The translations under genes were made by a program, and so were the position numbers. Of a DNA stretch of 64,000 nucleotides, positions 55,764 through 64,000 are shown piece by piece. How positions within the stretch are numbered: the stretch's first letter is position 1; each line of letters opens with the position of its first letter. Source of the stretch: Ignavibacteria bacterium (GTDB lineage: Bacteria > Bacteroidota > Ignavibacteria > Ignavibacteriales > SURF-24); assembly GCA_025612245.1 (NCBI GenBank), contig JAAXKQ010000009.1, forward strand, positions 1 to 64,000. Reading direction: 5' to 3'. Below the pieces are notes generated by a model. That model saw nothing but the letters and a program-made list of their open reading frames with translations. It did not search any database and was not told the DNA's origin.

Positions 55764-56564
55764 ATGGAACTCTGGAGCGCATTTTTAATTGGACTAGCAG
55801 GAAGCCTGCACTGTGCAGGCATGTGCGGGCCTCTTTTAGTTGCACTGCTATTAAGCCGCAGAAGCAGATTAAACCTCATGCTGGGAAGAATTATTTATAA
55901 TGCAGGGAGGATCTCAACTTATATGCTGCTTGGTGTCGTTATTGGAACATTCGGCAGTGCCTCAAGGCTCTTTGGCTTTCAGCAGAATATGTCCGTTATG
56001 CTTGGAATTGCCATCCTCCTTCTGGTAGTTATGCCGCGGCGGTACAAAAATAAGTTAATGGGGCTTCCTTTATATCAGTTCTACAACGTGAAATTACAGA
56101 CCTTTATGGGAAAAGTGCTGAAGAATGATTCTTTCACTTCCATGCTGCTACTTGGCATTCTTAACGGCCTTCTTCCATGCGGTCTTGTTTATGCCGGACT
56201 TGCCGGTGCGCTTACAACTGCGGGGTTAAAAAATGCCGTGGTATTTATGATGCTCTTTGGACTTGGCACCCTGCCCTTAATGTTTACAATATCCATCATG
56301 GGGCAGTATGCAGGCCTGGGCCTAAGAAGAAAATTAAGCCGCAGCGTGCCCTTTTTGTCTTTTCTACTGGGGCTTATATTTATTTTCCGTGGGCTTAATC
56401 TTGGAATTCCATATTTAAGCCCTAAGCTTCCGGGGCATATAAAACAGGTGAATGTGAAAACATTTAACGTGAAAAGCCTTCAGGTGCATTCATCACGCCC
56501 TAAACCTCAGGCATTGAAGCCCCAGATGAACTATACTGAGAGCGGGGGTGGCTGCTGCAAATAG
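55764..56564 (+). CDS. Sulfite exporter TauE/SafE-type membrane protein of the cbb3 cluster
   Basis: This 266-residue protein has about six helices. It begins with the signature GSLHCAGMCGPLLVALL and has GLLPCGLVYAGLAGAL in the middle, the paired-cysteine motifs of the DsbD-like TauE/SafE group often found beside cco genes. In some bacteria this group is linked to copper supply for cbb3 oxidase. A cytoplasmic tail ends in GGGCCK, an unusual terminal Cys-Cys that could bind metal. It lies 12 nt after fixH. The substrate is unknown. It is convergent with the MgtC-like gene 8 nt away, with no obvious terminator between. Confidence 0.85.
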   Translation: MELWSAFLIGLAGSLHCAGMCGPLLVALLLSRRSRLNLMLGRIIYNAGRISTYMLLGVVIGTFGSASRLFGFQQNMSVMLGIAILLLVVMPRRYKNKLMGLPLYQFYNVKLQTFMGKVLKNDSFTSMLLLGILNGLLPCGLVYAGLAGALTTAGLKNAVVFMMLFGLGTLPLMFTISIMGQYAGLGLRRKLSRSVPFLSFLLGLIFIFRGLNLGIPYLSPKLPGHIKQVNVKTFNVKSLQVHSSRPKPQALKPQMNYTESGGGCCK

Positions 56565-56572
56565 AACAGAAT

Positions 56573-57055
56573 TTAAGCTTCCGGGTGTTCATCTGTTTTC
56601 CTAAAAGAAATCTTTTTTTCTATAAACATTATTCCCCTGTTAACGACTAATACAATCAGTGTGCTGCCTGCAGCAAGAATGAATTTCTGGAGCGCTACTG
56701 CAATACCTATGGCACCAACAAAAAGAAGAGAAGCTGCTGTGGTAAGGCCTTCTATCCTGTCCAACTTTTTATTCTGGATTATGGTTCCTGCTCCTATAAA
56801 GCTTAGTCCCGTAACAATTGCGCCGATAACTCTGAAAGGATCTGCCCTTATCAAATCTCCAAAGCCATGAAGCTTATAGGAAATGAGAATTGAATCTCCC
56901 ATGGCGACAAAAAACGTAGAGACGCCAGCAACAAGCATGTGTGTCCTGAGTCCGGCAGCCTTGTGTGCCATTTCTCTTTCAAAACCGATTATGCCGCCAA
57001 GCAGTAAAGACAAAAGTAGTTCGTATAAAATGCCGAATTCATTTATGTATTCCAT
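56573..57055 (-). CDS. MgtC/SapB-family membrane protein
   Basis: This 160-residue protein has about four helices and the family's N-terminal signature LLLGGIIGFERE, followed by GLRTHMLV and SFIGAGTIIQ, then GLTTAASLLFVGAIG. MgtC proteins help bacteria at low Mg or inside hosts and can modulate the F-type ATP synthase. In environmental bacteria the role is usually unknown. The ATG follows GGAAGG. Length and motifs are complete. Confidence 0.92.
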   Translation of the reverse strand: MEYINEFGILYELLLSLLLGGIIGFEREMAHKAAGLRTHMLVAGVSTFFVAMGDSILISYKLHGFGDLIRADPFRVIGAIVTGLSFIGAGTIIQNKKLDRIEGLTTAASLLFVGAIGIAVALQKFILAAGSTLIVLVVNRGIMFIEKKISFRKTDEHPEA

Positions 57056-57160
57056 TTTTTCCTTCCGGAGGTGTATATTAAAAATAATAGGAAAAAATCC
57101 GGTTGGTTGCCAGCAGGTCTTAAGAGCTTAATTTCTGCTCAGCCTGAAGAAGTTATTAAC

Positions 57161-57188
57161 TTGACATTTTTGGCAAAATAAATATATT
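57161..57188 (+). promoter_or_regulatory. Probable sigma-70 promoter of the DUF892 gene
   Basis: TTGACA (57161-57166) and TATATT (57183-57188) are separated by 16 nt and lie 39 nt before the ATG at 57228. It is the best-matching housekeeping-type promoter I saw in the window. Confidence 0.6.
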
Positions 57189-57227
57189 AAAATGAGATAC
57201 GCGTTATAAAACAAAGGAGGAATGAGT

Positions 57228-57719
57228 ATGCAAGTCGATTCGCTGAAAAAACTTTATCTGGATGAATTAAGGGATCTGGTAAGTTCAGAAAGTCAAATCA
57301 TTAACGCCATGCCGAAGATGATTCAGGCAGCCTCTTCGAAAGAGCTGAAAAATGCTTTCAATGAACATCTCGACGTAACAAAACGTCAGTTGGACAGGCT
57401 AAAAGAAATTTTCCGTAATATGAATGAATCTCCTGAAGGTAAATCATGTGCCGGAATGGAGGGCATCATTCGTGAAGGGCAGGAAATAATCGGCCAGGCC
57501 ACGAATTCTGAAGTAAAGGATGCTGGTTTGATTGCTGCGGCGCAGAGAATCGAGCACTATGAAATTGCTGTTTATGGAGTCGTTAGAACTTACGCAGAAA
57601 TACTGGGAGATGAGGATTCACGTGACCTCTTACAGAATACACTTGATGAGGAGAAAGAAACGGACAAGAAGCTGACCGAGCTGGCCGTTAACAGCATTAA
57701 TGTTGAAGCAAGAAAATAA
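57228..57719 (+). CDS. Ferritin-like DUF892 (YciE/YciF) protein, copy 1
   Basis: This protein has 163 residues from the ATG at 57228, chosen because AAAGGAGG ends 7 nt before it. ATG 57222 is too close to that site. It forms a four-helix ferritin-like bundle with helix-borne Glu/His residues (LDELRDLVSSESQI, AAQRIEHYEIAVYGVVRTYA, DEEKETDKKLTELA). YciF-type proteins are induced by stress, and a di-metal site is inferred from the fold. The second copy at 58444 has the same signatures, and an acidic protein lies between them. Confidence 0.9.
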   Translation: MQVDSLKKLYLDELRDLVSSESQIINAMPKMIQAASSKELKNAFNEHLDVTKRQLDRLKEIFRNMNESPEGKSCAGMEGIIREGQEIIGQATNSEVKDAGLIAAAQRIEHYEIAVYGVVRTYAEILGDEDSRDLLQNTLDEEKETDKKLTELAVNSINVEARK

Positions 57720-57728
57720 GGCGGATTG

Positions 57729-57792
57729 CCCTGCAATAATTCTGTGACATGATGAAGACAAGGCACTCGCATAGTGAGTAATTATTGCAGGG
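57729..57792. repeat. Perfect 13-bp inverted repeat with structured loop
   Basis: CCCTGCAATAATT (57729-57741) and AATTATTGCAGGG (57780-57792) are perfect complements around a 38-nt loop that itself contains CACT/AGTG. It begins 10 nt after the DUF892 stop. It may terminate or stabilise that message. There is no T-run, so a protein-binding or attenuator role is possible. Confidence 0.65.
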
Positions 57793-57995
57793 TAAAATTA
57801 CCCCCAGGGCTGAATAGAGTGAGAGTAGGAAAAAGTGATAGATCTGAAAAATGAAGAGATTAAAACAGAGTCAAGTGAGTTCACATTCCGCTTCCCTTTA
57901 ATTGATACGGGTTTTCTCCAGTCTTCCAGTAAGAAATGTTACCGGTTTCATCCTGATTATATTAAATAATTTAATAATGCTTTGGAGGTTAAGAA

Positions 57996-58424
57996 ATGAT
58001 GTGGGTAGTAAATACTCAAATTAACAGCTTAAGAAATCTTCTTACTTTAATTTATTGCAAGCACCTGTGTGCTGCTCTGCCCGGCAATAATGATCCGGAC
58101 GATGATGAAATGGATGACGATGAAGAAATTATGCAGCCGGATATGGATGAATTTACAGATGATGAAGACTTTGAAGACGAAGAAGACGACCTTCTGGATG
58201 AAGGTCTTGAGGATGAAGCCTTTGAGGAAGAAGAAGACGGAGATGAGGAAGAGGACGGAGATGAAGCAGAGGACGGGGATGATGAGGATTTCGATGACGA
58301 CGAAGATTTTGAAGATGAGGACTTTGAAGATGACATAGACGAAGATGAAATCGAAGGAGACTTCGACATAGATGAAGATGAAGACGAGGATGACGATTTT
58401 GAAGACGACGAAGATTTGAAATAA
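57996..58424 (+). CDS. Extremely acidic low-complexity protein
   Basis: This 142-residue product starts at ATG 57996, 7 nt after GGAGG. The first 30 residues are ordinary and mildly hydrophobic (RNLLTLIYCKHLCAALPG). From residue 33 about 70% of residues are Asp or Glu, with DDDED and EDEDF runs spaced by Phe, Gly or Leu. It is predicted to be disordered. No family is recognised. The codons GAT, GAC, GAA and GAG are mixed, so it is not a simple DNA repeat and appears selected as protein. It lies between two ferritin-like genes in the same direction. Roles such as cation or metal buffering or protein solubility are conjecture. Confidence 0.6.
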   Translation: MMWVVNTQINSLRNLLTLIYCKHLCAALPGNNDPDDDEMDDDEEIMQPDMDEFTDDEDFEDEEDDLLDEGLEDEAFEEEEDGDEEEDGDEAEDGDDEDFDDDEDFEDEDFEDDIDEDEIEGDFDIDEDEDEDDDFEDDEDLK

Positions 58425-58443
58425 AGAGAAGGAAGGGATAGTT

Positions 58444-58944
58444 ATGGCAATTAAATCAATGCACGACCTTTTGGTAGATTCGGTCAAGGATATTTACTAT
58501 GCCGAAAAACAGGTGCTCAAAACGATGCCAAGGATGATCAAAAAAATATCGTCCAACAATGTCAAAAAGGCATTTGAACAACATTCAAAAGAAACTGAAA
58601 AGCAGATTGCAAGACTTGAAAAGGTCTTTAAAGAACTCAATATGACCCCGAAAGCCAAGAAGTGCCCTGCTATAGACGGGATAATTCAGGAAGGAAAAGA
58701 GGTCATGGACGAAATCAGCGATCCAAATGTAATGGATGCAGCAGTTATCGGATTCGCACAGAAAATTGAACACTATGAAATTACCTCCTACGGTACGGCC
58801 AGAACTTTTGCAAATCATCTCGGAATGAATAAACTGGCCTCTTTGCTGCAGAACACGCTGGATGAAGAATATGCTACTGACGACAAACTGACGCAGATGG
58901 CTCAGAGCGAGGTAAACGTTGAGGCAGTTGAAGCCAGCGCTTGA
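58444..58944 (+). CDS. Ferritin-like DUF892 (YciE/YciF) protein, copy 2
   Basis: This 166-residue paralogue of the gene at 57228 has the same helical plan: VDSVKDIYYAEKQVLKTMP, MDAAVIGFAQKIEHYEITSY and LDEEYATDDKLTQMA. Conserved Glu and His in the IEHYEI helix are the likely metal ligands. GAAGGAAGGG precedes the ATG. It begins 19 nt after the acidic protein and is probably co-transcribed with it. A long terminator hairpin follows. Confidence 0.9.
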   Translation: MAIKSMHDLLVDSVKDIYYAEKQVLKTMPRMIKKISSNNVKKAFEQHSKETEKQIARLEKVFKELNMTPKAKKCPAIDGIIQEGKEVMDEISDPNVMDAAVIGFAQKIEHYEITSYGTARTFANHLGMNKLASLLQNTLDEEYATDDKLTQMAQSEVNVEAVEASA

Positions 58945-59461
58945 AACAGAAATTGTACAGCAATAAATGCATGCATACGGAATTTCGGAATACCCATTTA
59001 GTGACTCCTATAATATCTGCTTCTAATTGAATTTACCAAAAAAAATCAATTAGAAGCAGTTCTTTTTTATAGTAACACCGTATTCAATGTTATTGAAATG
59101 ATAATTAACACGGACTGCTCCCACCTTAAGCTTTCGCCGCATGGTATTATAACCAGCAGTACAAGGGCTGTCCCTTGCGTCACATCAGAAGCCTGGCCTT
59201 GAAGTGGAGACGCCAATAATGAAAGGTTTTATCAGTAGATTTTTACAGCTTTATTTATTTATAATAACTAAACCGCTGTCTATGCACCGGAATTATCCAA
59301 AGAGAGTAGAGGGCAAAAGATTTATTTTCCCCGGTGCTGAAAAACGGTGAGAGCAAAGTGAAAAATTGATACAGCAAATAAATTGTAACGGGTTTGTCTT
59401 AAAAAAAAGCCTCTTTACATATTCAGGAAGAAATTATTTTTGTCTTAAAAGGAGAATTTCA
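58945..59461. other. Intergenic region before the trehalose genes
   Basis: 517 bp without a supported gene. It contains a strong terminator (59017-59068), a GCATGCATGC-type palindrome near 58968, and the leader of treS. A TTG-started extension of treS from 59366 exists but has no conserved sequence. No tRNA or known RNA was recognised. Confidence 0.5.
59017..59068 (+). terminator. Strong terminator after the DUF892/acidic gene group
   Basis: CTGCTTCTAATTGA (59017-59030) and TCAATTAGAAGCAG (59046-59059) form a perfect 14-bp stem with a 15-nt loop, followed by TTCTTTTTTAT. Confidence 0.88.
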
Positions 59462-62400
59462 ATGGCAGCCGATGGGAAATTCCTGGACGATAATCCATTG
59501 TGGTATAAAGATGGAATCATTTATCAGGTACATGTTAAAGCTTACCGCGACAGCAACAACGACGGGATAGGAGATTTCCGGGGACTGCTGGAAAAGCTGG
59601 ACTATATTGAAAACCTGGGGGTTACGACCATCTGGCTGCTTCCGTTTTATCCCTCCCCGCTTAAAGATGACGGATACGACATAGCCGATTATTATAACAT
59701 ACATTCTCAGTACGGAATACTGGAGGATTTTAAGGATTTCCTAAAAGAAGCCCACCGAAGAGGCATTAGGGTAATAACCGAGCTGGTTTTGAATCACACT
59801 TCAGACCAGCACAGGTGGTTCCAGCTGGCAAGGATCAGCAAACCGGGCTCGGTCCAGAGGGACTATTACGTCTGGAGCGATACGCCTGAGAAGTACAAGG
59901 ATGCCCGAATCATCTTTGGTGATTTTGAAACTTCAAACTGGTCGTGGGATCCTGTTGCACATGCATACTACTGGCACAGGTTCTACGCTCACCAGCCTGA
60001 TCTTAATTTCGATAACCCGCACGTCCACAAGGCGCTTTTCAGGGTGGTGGATTTCTGGTTCGAGATGGGCGTTGACGGCCTGAGGCTTGATGCCGTACCG
60101 TATCTTTTTGAACGTGAGGGCACAAACTGTGAAAACCTGCCCGAGACGCATGAGTTTCTTAAATCGCTTAACACTTACGTCAAAAAGCGTTTTAAGAACA
60201 AGATGCTCCTTGCCGAAGCAAACCAGTGGCCTGAGGATGCGGTGGAATATTTTGGCAATGAGGATGAATGCCAGATGGCGTTTCATTTCCCGCTCATGCC
60301 GAGGCTTTTTATGTCGCTTCAGATGGAGGACCGTTTCCCGATCATTGATATACTGGAACAGACCCCGGCAATTCCGGAATCATGCCAGTGGGCCATGTTC
60401 TTAAGGAACCATGACGAGCTGACGCTTGAGATGGTAACAGATGAAGAGCGCGATTATATGTACAGGTTTTATGCCAAGGACAACCGTGCCAGGATCAATC
60501 TCGGTATTCGCAGGCGCCTTGCTCCTTTGGTCGAAAACAACCGCAGGAAAATTGAGCTCCTGAATATACTCCTTTTCTCATTCCCCGGCACCCCGATCAT
60601 CTACTACGGCGACGAAATTGGAATGGGAGACAATTACTACCTGGGGGACCGTAACGGCGTAAGGACACCTATGCAGTGGTCACCAGACAGGAATGCCGGC
60701 TTTTCAGATGCAAATCCGCAGAAGCTTTTCCTGCCTGTAATCATAGACCCGGAGTATCACTATGAAGCAGTAAACGTCGAGGTGCAGGAAAGAAGCTCCT
60801 CGAGCCTCTTGTGGTGGATGAAAAGGGCAATTGCAGTACGCAAGAGCCACAAAGCATTCGGGCGTGGTACACTTGAATTTCTCGCACCGGCAAATCCAAA
60901 GGTATTGGCTTTTGTAAGAAAATATGAGTCCGAGGTAATCCTGGTAGTCGTAAACCTCTCCAGGTTCCCGCAGGTTGCTGAACTTGAAATCTCAAAGTAC
61001 CAGGGTTTTACACCGGTTGAAGCCTTTAGCAGGAATAAATTTCCGGGGATCACCGAAAGTTCCTATATGCTGACACTAAATCCTTATGATTACTACTGGT
61101 TCATACTGAAAAAAGAGGAGTCGGTTGCTTCTCCTGAGGGAAGAAAGATCCCGGAGATAAGTGTAAAAGGCAGGTGGAAGAACATATTAAAAGGGGAGAT
61201 GAGGAGCATCTTTGAAGATACAGTCCTGAGCGCATATATAAAACAGTGCGAGTGGTTCGAAGGTGACAGGCTGACAATCCAGGAAGTCCGGATTGAAGAG
61301 GAGATCCACATTCCTGAAGTCTCGGGCGATGAGGTGCTGCTAATAGTAAAGGTAAGTTATTTGGACCGGGGTCCCGAACTCTACCTTCTGCCAATTTCGG
61401 CTGCATCTGATGAAAAGGCAAGGAAGATATCGCAGGCGTTTCCGGAGGCCGCAATTGCGTGCCTCAAGGATGAGACTCAGGTACACACGCTCTACGACGG
61501 GATCTATGATGAAAACTTCCGGCAGGAATTTCTGAAGATGCTCATACGCAGGCGCAACATCAAAGGTGAAAAAGGAGAGATGAGGGCATCAATTGAGAAG
61601 AGAATAAAAAGCGTCTTTAGCGGGGGGAGGGTATATACCTCGTCCCAGGTTCAGAGGATAGATAAAAGAAATATAAACCTCCTTTACGCAGATACACTGA
61701 CCGTTAAACTTTACAGAAAGCTTGATGAAGGGGTAAATCCCGGTCTTGAGATACTTAACCTTTTGACCTCGAGATCAGATTTTGCCAACATACCCCCGTA
61801 CGGCGGTGGTATTATGTATTTCAGGAGCAATCTGCCGCCAATAGTACTGGGTGTACTCAAGGAATATGTCATATCCCAGAGTGACGGGTGGTCTTATGTC
61901 ATAGATATAGTGAAAAAGCATTTTGACAACGTGCTTGCTCTGCAGAGTGAAAATGCAGGAGGGCTGCCTCAGATATCATCCTTCCTTTCGGATCTGGATC
62001 AGCTAAAGGATTCGTCATATTTCGGCGAAATTGTGGAAAGAATTAACATGGAAATGGTGGGCCTTCTTGGCAAAAGAACCGGTGAGATGCACCTGGCTCT
62101 TTACTCTTTAAGAGACGATCCTGCCTTTAGTCCTGAGCCTTTTTCAATGCTATACCAGAGATCCATCTACCAGTCGGTAAGAAGCTTAATCAGGAGCACC
62201 TACAGGCTCTTAAACAGGAACATTTCACTCATGCCGGAAGACTTAAGGAAGGAAAGCAGTGAGATGATTGGATATGAGCAGCCGCTCTTATCCTTTATTG
62301 CAAAGATACTGACCGGGAAACTCCCTGCTCAGAAGATACGCATCCACGGGGATTATCATTTAGGGCAGGTCTTATTCACGGGCAAGGATTTTGTGATTAC

Positions 62401-62827
62401 AAATTTTGAAGGGCCGGCCAACCAGTCGGTAAGTGAAAGGAAACTCAAGAGGTCCCCCCTCAGGGATGCAGCCGGAATGATCTGGTCATTTCATTACGCC
62501 GCATATACGGCTTTGCTGGAATATAAATCCTCGCGCTCCGAGGACATTTCGGTCCTGGAAGCCTTTGCCGAGCAGTGGTGGCTCTGGATGGGAAGTGCAT
62601 TTATGCAATCTTACTATGACGCCGTTCAGCAGACGGGCCTCCTGCCTCCGGACAAGGAGGAGCTTGAGTATATGCTGCACGTCTACCTGCTGGAGAAAAA
62701 ATTTAATGAACTGCATTATGCTCTGTCTAAGAATATTGATGATGCATATATACCGATAAAGGGAATAAAGTACTTTTCAAAATTCTTCCTGAAAGAGGGA
62801 AAGCATGAAAGTGTACTTAAAACGTGA
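59462..62827 (+). CDS. treS: Trehalose synthase (TreS) fused to a maltokinase domain
   Basis: The protein has 1121 residues from ATG 59462, which follows AGGAG. The first about 545 residues are a GH13 trehalose synthase interconverting maltose and trehalose: [11 protein letters not shown], the nucleophile Asp210 in [10 protein letters not shown], the acid/base Glu252 in LLAEANQWP and Asp318 in RNHDELTLE. Residues from about 600 form a maltokinase-type domain that in other TreS fusions makes maltose 1-phosphate. Its catalytic loop IHGDYHLGQ (His962, Asp964) is intact, but the metal-binding motif usually written DFEGEP reads NFEGPA here, with Asn981 in place of Asp, so kinase activity is doubtful. 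A downstream SPLRDAAGM motif is present. treZ follows 41 nt later. Confidence 0.95.
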   Translation: MAADGKFLDDNPLWYKDGIIYQVHVKAYRDSNNDGIGDFRGLLEKLDYIENLGVTTIWLLPFYPSPLKDDGYDIADYYNIHSQYGILEDFKDFLKEAHRRGIRVITELVLNHTSDQHRWFQLARISKPGSVQRDYYVWSDTPEKYKDARIIFGDFETSNWSWDPVAHAYYWHRFYAHQPDLNFDNPHVHKALFRVVDFWFEMGVDGLRLDAVPYLFEREGTNCENLPETHEFLKSLNTYVKKRFKNKMLLAEANQWPEDAVEYFGNEDECQMAFHFPLMPRLFMSLQMEDRFPIIDILEQTPAIPESCQWAMFLRNHDELTLEMVTDEERDYMYRFYAKDNRARINLGIRRRLAPLVENNRRKIELLNILLFSFPGTPIIYYGDEIGMGDNYYLGDRNGVRTPMQWSPDRNAGFSDANPQKLFLPVIIDPEYHYEAVNVEVQERSSSSLLWWMKRAIAVRKSHKAFGRGTLEFLAPANPKVLAFVRKYESEVILVVVNLSRFPQVAELEISKYQGFTPVEAFSRNKFPGITESSYMLTLNPYDYYWFILKKEESVASPEGRKIPEISVKGRWKNILKGEMRSIFEDTVLSAYIKQCEWFEGDRLTIQEVRIEEEIHIPEVSGDEVLLIVKVSYLDRGPELYLLPISAASDEKARKISQAFPEAAIACLKDETQVHTLYDGIYDENFRQEFLKMLIRRRNIKGEKGEMRASIEKRIKSVFSGGRVYTSSQVQRIDKRNINLLYADTLTVKLYRKLDEGVNPGLEILNLLTSRSDFANIPPYGGGIMYFRSNLPPIVLGVLKEYVISQSDGWSYVIDIVKKHFDNVLALQSENAGGLPQISSFLSDLDQLKDSSYFGEIVERINMEMVGLLGKRTGEMHLALYSLRDDPAFSPEPFSMLYQRSIYQSVRSLIRSTYRLLNRNISLMPEDLRKESSEMIGYEQPLLSFIAKILTGKLPAQKIRIHGDYHLGQVLFTGKDFVITNFEGPANQSVSERKLKRSPLRDAAGMIWSFHYAAYTALLEYKSSRSEDISVLEAFAEQWWLWMGSAFMQSYYDAVQQTGLLPPDKEELEYMLHVYLLEKKFNELHYALSKNIDDAYIPIKGIKYFSKFFLKEGKHESVLKT

Positions 62828-62868
62828 TGAAATAAATGAGTGTTTGTATATTATTTATCAGGTAAGGT

Positions 62869-64000
62869 ATGAAGATAGGTGCCAACTATTCGGGTAATGG
62901 AACTTGTGAGTTTGTTGTATGGTCCCCTACGGCAGAAAAGATTGAGGTTAAGATTGCCGATGGGAGTGAAAATCTTATAGCAATGAAAAGGGATGAGGAG
63001 TATTACTGGAGAGCCAGGGTTGAAAACCTGAAAGCCGGACAGCATTATTTTTACAGGATTAATGGCGAGGTGGATAGAAGCGATCCGGCTTCAAACTCCC
63101 AGCCGGAAGACGTGCACGGGCCTTCTGAAATAATTGACCACAGCTCGTTTCAATGGACCGACGAGGACTGGGAAGGCGTACCGATTACGAATTTCATAAT
63201 TTATGAAGTGCACATAGGAACCTTGACCGATGAGGGTACATTTGATGCGGCAGTAAAGAGGCTTGATGATATCAGGGATCTGGGAATAACGGCAGTTGAA
63301 GTGATGCCTGTTTCCCAGTATCCGGGTGAAAGAAACTGGGGCTATGACGGGGTTTATCCATTTGCAGTACAAAGTTCCTATGGTGGTGCGGAAGGATTAA
63401 AACGCTTTGTTGATGCCTGTCACAAAAAGGGGGTGGCAGTAATACTGGATGTGGTATATAATCATTTCGGGCCCGCAGGAAACTACCTGAATAATTACGG
63501 GCCATACTTTACTTCAAAATACAAGACGCCCTGGGGCGAGGCAGTAAATTTTGACGAGGAGTACAGTGACGCCGTAAGAAACTACTTTGTTGAAAATGTC
63601 CTCTACTGGTTCAGGGATTTTCACATAGATGCATTGCGCCTGGATGCAGTTCACAGCATTTACGACTACAGCGCAAAACACATATTAGAAGAAATGGCCG
63701 AGACTACGGACCACTTGTCAAAAACCGAAGGAAAAAAACATTTTCTTATTCTGGAAAGCGACTTAAATGACGTGAGATATATTAATCCGCGTGAAATTGG
63801 CGGCTACGGGTGTGATGCACAATGGAGTGACGATTTCCATCATTCGCTTCATTGTCTTCTTACGGGAGAAAATTCTGGCTACTATATGGATTTCGGAACT
63901 ATCGGCGATATGGTTAAAGCCATGAAGAACAGTTTCGTATATACCGGGCAGTATTCCCGATTCCGCAAAAGAAAGCACGGGAATGATCCTTCCGAAAGGC
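62869..64000 (+). CDS. treZ: Malto-oligosyltrehalose trehalohydrolase (3' end outside window)
   Basis: This partial gene has 377 codons and is open to the end of the window. ATG 62869 follows AGGTAAGG. An N-terminal carbohydrate-binding E-set domain (about 1-95, GTCEFVVWSPTAEKIEVK) precedes a GH13 barrel with IYEVHIGTLTDEGTFDAA, DVVYNHFGPAGNYL, the nucleophile Asp259 in ALRLDAVHSI and the acid/base Glu296 in LILESDLND. The ESDLND form is typical of TreZ rather than branching enzyme. TreZ releases trehalose from malto-oligosyltrehalose made by TreY, which would be expected downstream. With treS it gives two trehalose routes. Confidence 0.92.
   Translation, partial: MKIGANYSGNGTCEFVVWSPTAEKIEVKIADGSENLIAMKRDEEYYWRARVENLKAGQHYFYRINGEVDRSDPASNSQPEDVHGPSEIIDHSSFQWTDEDWEGVPITNFIIYEVHIGTLTDEGTFDAAVKRLDDIRDLGITAVEVMPVSQYPGERNWGYDGVYPFAVQSSYGGAEGLKRFVDACHKKGVAVILDVVYNHFGPAGNYLNNYGPYFTSKYKTPWGEAVNFDEEYSDAVRNYFVENVLYWFRDFHIDALRLDAVHSIYDYSAKHILEEMAETTDHLSKTEGKKHFLILESDLNDVRYINPREIGGYGCDAQWSDDFHHSLHCLLTGENSGYYMDFGTIGDMVKAMKNSFVYTGQYSRFRKRKHGNDPSER

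Noticed and set aside
58047-58487. Long minus-strand frames opposite the acidic gene, one Ser/Lys-rich and one Val/Ile/Phe-rich
   Set aside because: They are mirror images of GAT/GAA-rich coding on the plus strand. They have no good start signals, and the plus frame has GGAGG at the right distance.
58945-59461. Possible tRNA or small RNA gene in the gap before treS
   Set aside because: No T-loop consensus, cloverleaf or known RNA motif could be found. Only the terminator is supported.

Overview
The window reads as chromosomal DNA from a free-living Gram-negative bacterium of the Bacteroidota/Chlorobiota superphylum, most likely an Ignavibacteria-like (Melioribacter/Ignavibacterium-type) lineage. 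The evidence is two proteins ending in type A type-IX-secretion sorting domains with the NYPNPFNPSTTI-style signature, CarboxypepD_reg-type TonB receptors, a fused CcoN-CcoO cbb3 oxidase subunit, a SufU-type SUF operon and a split KdpD. This placement is inferred from protein signatures, not from an rRNA or a search. Coding density is high. I see no tRNA, rRNA, insertion sequence, prophage or CRISPR array.

Layout. (1) 1-9.9 kb: end of a KdpD-like sensor followed by its separate histidine kinase, a TPR protein, a small outer-membrane barrel, aroK-aroB, a frameshifted Nudix hydrolase, a GYD protein, a PfkB sugar kinase and an MscS channel. (2) 10-13.3 kb (minus): a receiver-only protein and a NarL-type response regulator with its soluble PAS-PAS-GAF kinase. 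(3) 13.8-15.2 kb (minus): an M28 metallopeptidase interrupted by one in-frame TAG. (4) 15.5-30.3 kb: a cell-surface block with a secreted Asp-box propeller, a TonB receptor, a lipoprotein, an outer-membrane barrel, a second secreted propeller, and two tandem HEAT-repeat proteins whose N-terminal halves look like clan CD (gingipain-like) cysteine peptidases. (5) 30.3-40.2 kb: AhpD-like protein, AlaA-type aminotransferase, M16 peptidase, an isolated nuoG-nuoH-nuoI set, an AT-rich TonB receptor and a small lipoprotein.

(6) 40.5-47.4 kb: SUF iron-sulfur operon sufB-C-D-S-U-T, followed by a bacilliredoxin and an Rrf2 regulator. (7) 47.7-56.6 kb: cbb3 cytochrome oxidase cluster ccoI-ccoS-ccoNO-ccoQ-ccoP-ccoG-fixH-TauE/SafE, with a 14-bp tandem repeat running from the end of ccoS into the gap before ccoNO. 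(8) 56.6-59.0 kb: MgtC-like protein, then two ferritin-like DUF892 paralogues bracketing an extremely acidic protein. (9) 59.4-64 kb: a trehalose synthase-maltokinase fusion and the start of treZ.

The genes link functionally in several places. The SUF operon can supply Fe-S clusters to NuoG, NuoI and CcoG, all encoded here. The cbb3 cluster contains the oxidase with its copper pump and assembly factors. The trehalose genes and DUF892 proteins suggest an osmotic or oxidative stress module. The surface block at 15.5-30.3 kb is the least explained part and the best candidate for undescribed biology. Two broken genes (Nudix frameshift, M28 nonsense codon) and an Asp-to-Asn change in the maltokinase metal site should be checked against reads.
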